This document shows, one piece after another, positions 62,281 to 64,000 of a stretch of DNA of 64,000 nucleotides. The stretch comes from Sphagnum magellanicum (lineage: Eukaryota > Streptophyta > Sphagnopsida > Sphagnales > Sphagnaceae). The number at the start of each line of letters is the position of its first letter. Positions within the stretch are counted from its first letter, which is position 1. Under the pieces are notes generated by a model that saw only the letters and a list, made by a program, of their open reading frames with translations, ran no database searches and was not told the DNA's origin. Both the position numbers and the translations under genes were made by a program. Location of the stretch: the NCBI GenBank assembly GCA_021904315.1, contig CM038910.1, positions 20,088,001 to 20,152,000 of the forward strand, read 5' to 3'.

Positions 62281-64000
62281 ATGGTGCGGATGAAAGAGTG
62301 TCCAATTTCACATGACAAGTTCTTCTATGAAGTGTACCTTTACTACAATCCAATGTTCCTGATGGTCAGTATTGTTTACTTATGAATGTTGTGCAGTGCA
62401 TTTTTGTAAACTGAAGCTTACTGAAGTCAGGGAAAGTTTGCTGTAATCATCACACACATGAACAACTTGTTCATACCATGCTCATGTATACAATTAAATG
62501 AAGGAAAAAAGTCAGGGTTCTTCATATTTTTGATACTCATGCATTATTTGTCCTAGCATTTTGGGTTTTGATATTGAATCTGTTTTTGCCCTCTGGATGG
62601 ATGCAGTCTATGATGGTGTGGCTTTGGGGACTAAACATGTATGGTTTTCTGCAAGCACGTATACCTTATGGCAAGGTGTTTGATCTAGAATATGATCACC
62701 TGACCAACCATGACATATGGAAGGTGATGTATAACTTGCATACATTAACATTTGATGCCCTCACAGATTTTGCTTGCTTTGTTTGGTAGATTATATATGC
62801 CCACCCAGTCATCTTCTGCATTTTGATCTTTGCATTTTTTGTTTTTCACCTCTCCACAGATTGCCTCATGCATGACAGTTGTTGTGCTTACCAGCATGAC
62901 TGCATACGTCTACTTCTATTCACAAAATATGATCTTGGAAGCAGCTTTACAGCCTGTAAGTTGTCAATCTGTCATTTGTTTTCATATATTTGCAATCAGT
63001 CACTTGCACTTGTTTGGGATCTTCATTGTCAGTCTTTGTGAACCCTTGCTATTGGTTTTCTCAGTACTTGTGGGTGACCCACTTAATTATACATGTCCAG
63101 AAATCTGTAGATGATTGATTGACTACTAATGGAAGCTTGTGTAGCCATCAGCTTGCTTTTTTGGCAAAGCAAGCAATTTCCAAATGTGCTCCTATTTGGG
63201 ATTATTTATGATGTGAGCATGGAAACTGTGTGACAGATTCTACTCTATGTTTTGATGTCAGTTCTATTATGGTTGCCTAGCAATGTACTCTACATGCAAA
63301 CCCGTTTCGATTTCTTGAGAACTATTGTCCGTCTCACTTTCCCCATCCAGGTGCCTCTCAAGGTTTTTTTCTTTGATGAAATGATTCGGGGTGGGTTTGA
63401 GTTCACTGATTTCCCCTAGCAATCACACCTGTAAACTTGATGATGATGCAGGAAAGAAATTATGTTTGGGTGCAAGCCAAAATGAGCCTATTGGCTTCTA
63501 ATCAATGTTAAGTTATCTGTGTTTGTTGGCAGACAGTTTCATTTGCAGATAGTTTGATGGCAGATGTACTGACTTCCTTAGCCAAAGTAAGTGACTCAAT
63601 ACATGTTAATGGTTGCAAGGAAGCCCAAGTATTTGGTCAAACTTTTCTTTTGTTCGGTTTGTAAATGAACACTGAAACAATCACTGCATGAGAGGAGATC
63701 CTATGAAGTGCAAGCTGAAAGATCTTATACAAGTATAGTTCTTGCAAATAAGTAATACAATATATCTGTGTTGACTGAACATGAAGAAAAAAACTTCCTC
63801 ATCTGCAGCCCCTCTCGGACATGGAGCGGTCAATTTGCCGAATGTATCATCACCAGGCAAGTATTCTGAACTTCTGTTATTTGTTATTGGTCTTTTGGTT
63901 GTGGTTGGCTCCTCCACTCCTGCAGAAAATTTACTTCTGAGACCACCTTCCATATCTTGCTGGGGAGGTCAGGTAGCAACAGGTGCTTGTTTGGAGGCAG
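62281..64000 (+). CDS. EXS-domain (ERD1/XPR1/SYG1) membrane protein, 5' part
   Basis: Resembles the SPX-less plant EXS family proteins. Exons, all phase 0: 62281-62364, 62607-62723, 62860-62955, 63237-63350, 63533-63586, 63809-63856 and 63973 to beyond the window end. Start MVRMKECPISHDKFF fits the short N-terminus of that family. Then VWLWGLNMYGF, KVFDLEYDHLTNHDIWK, LTSMTAYVYFYS, ILLYVLMSVLLWLP (membrane segments), RTIVRLTFPI, FADSLMADVLTSLAK, DMERSICRMYHHQ and VATGACLEA, all in family order. The intron after exon 6 uses a GC donor (CAG|GCAAGT). Relatives export or recycle phosphate (XPR1/PHO1, yeast Erd1 in the Golgi); the same role here is inference. The C-terminal half is cut off by the window. 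Upstream phase-0 segments may extend the N-terminus. Confidence 0.9.

Overview
This is nuclear DNA of a land plant. Five multi-exon genes with GT-AG introns sit in AT-rich sequence full of decayed transposons and solo LTRs. The genes (class III peroxidase, plant-type BAP31-like ER protein, ARMH3/DUF1741, F-box/LRR, EXS) belong to families found across land plants. The hAT-type and other transposon-derived pseudogenes look to me like those of non-flowering vascular plants (fern or lycophyte), but I cannot fix the species from sequence alone.

Layout. 0.4-3.3 kb: broken hAT-type transposase. 4.8-6.8 kb (minus): complete four-exon class III peroxidase with a 22-bp-TIR foldback element in intron 3. 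6.8-12.8 kb: AT-rich spacer. 12.8-14.6 kb: a solo LTR interrupted by a second, oppositely oriented solo LTR, each with 5-bp target duplications. 19.6-23.0 kb: CACTA-type (En/Spm) remnant with a 3 x 120 bp minisatellite, a G25 tract and a CACTA 3' end. 24.3-27.2 kb (minus): three successive decayed copies of an FCP1/NLI-like phosphatase domain. 27.5-29.1 kb: frameshifted transposon-derived protein (DUF7869-like). 30.9-34.95 kb: tandem repeats and a 152-bp CACTA-type foldback MITE.

35.7-43.6 kb is gene-rich: the BAP31-like gene (4 exons, 133 aa) and the ARMH3-like gene (9 exons, 685 aa), with a dispersed ~260-370 bp repeat in introns of both genes and in the spacer between them. 45.8-47.9 kb: two more solo LTRs of the same family in direct orientation, each with a target duplication. 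52.0-56.8 kb: a complete 12-exon F-box/LRR gene (355 aa). 62.3 kb to the window end: 5' part of an EXS-domain (ERD1/XPR1/SYG1) gene, with one GC-AG intron, preceded by unrecognised exon-like segments that are in phase with it.

The genes do not form a pathway or cluster. Peroxidase is secreted to the wall, BAP31-like is an ER membrane protein, ARMH3 and EXS proteins are linked to Golgi/phosphate biology in other eukaryotes, and the F-box protein should be an SCF substrate receptor. All exon joins were derived by hand from splice consensus, reading frame and family similarity recalled from memory; no search was run. The best structural discoveries are the TSD-supported solo LTR family (four copies, one nested), the intronic foldback element, the triple FCP1-like array and the in-phase exon series upstream of the EXS gene.
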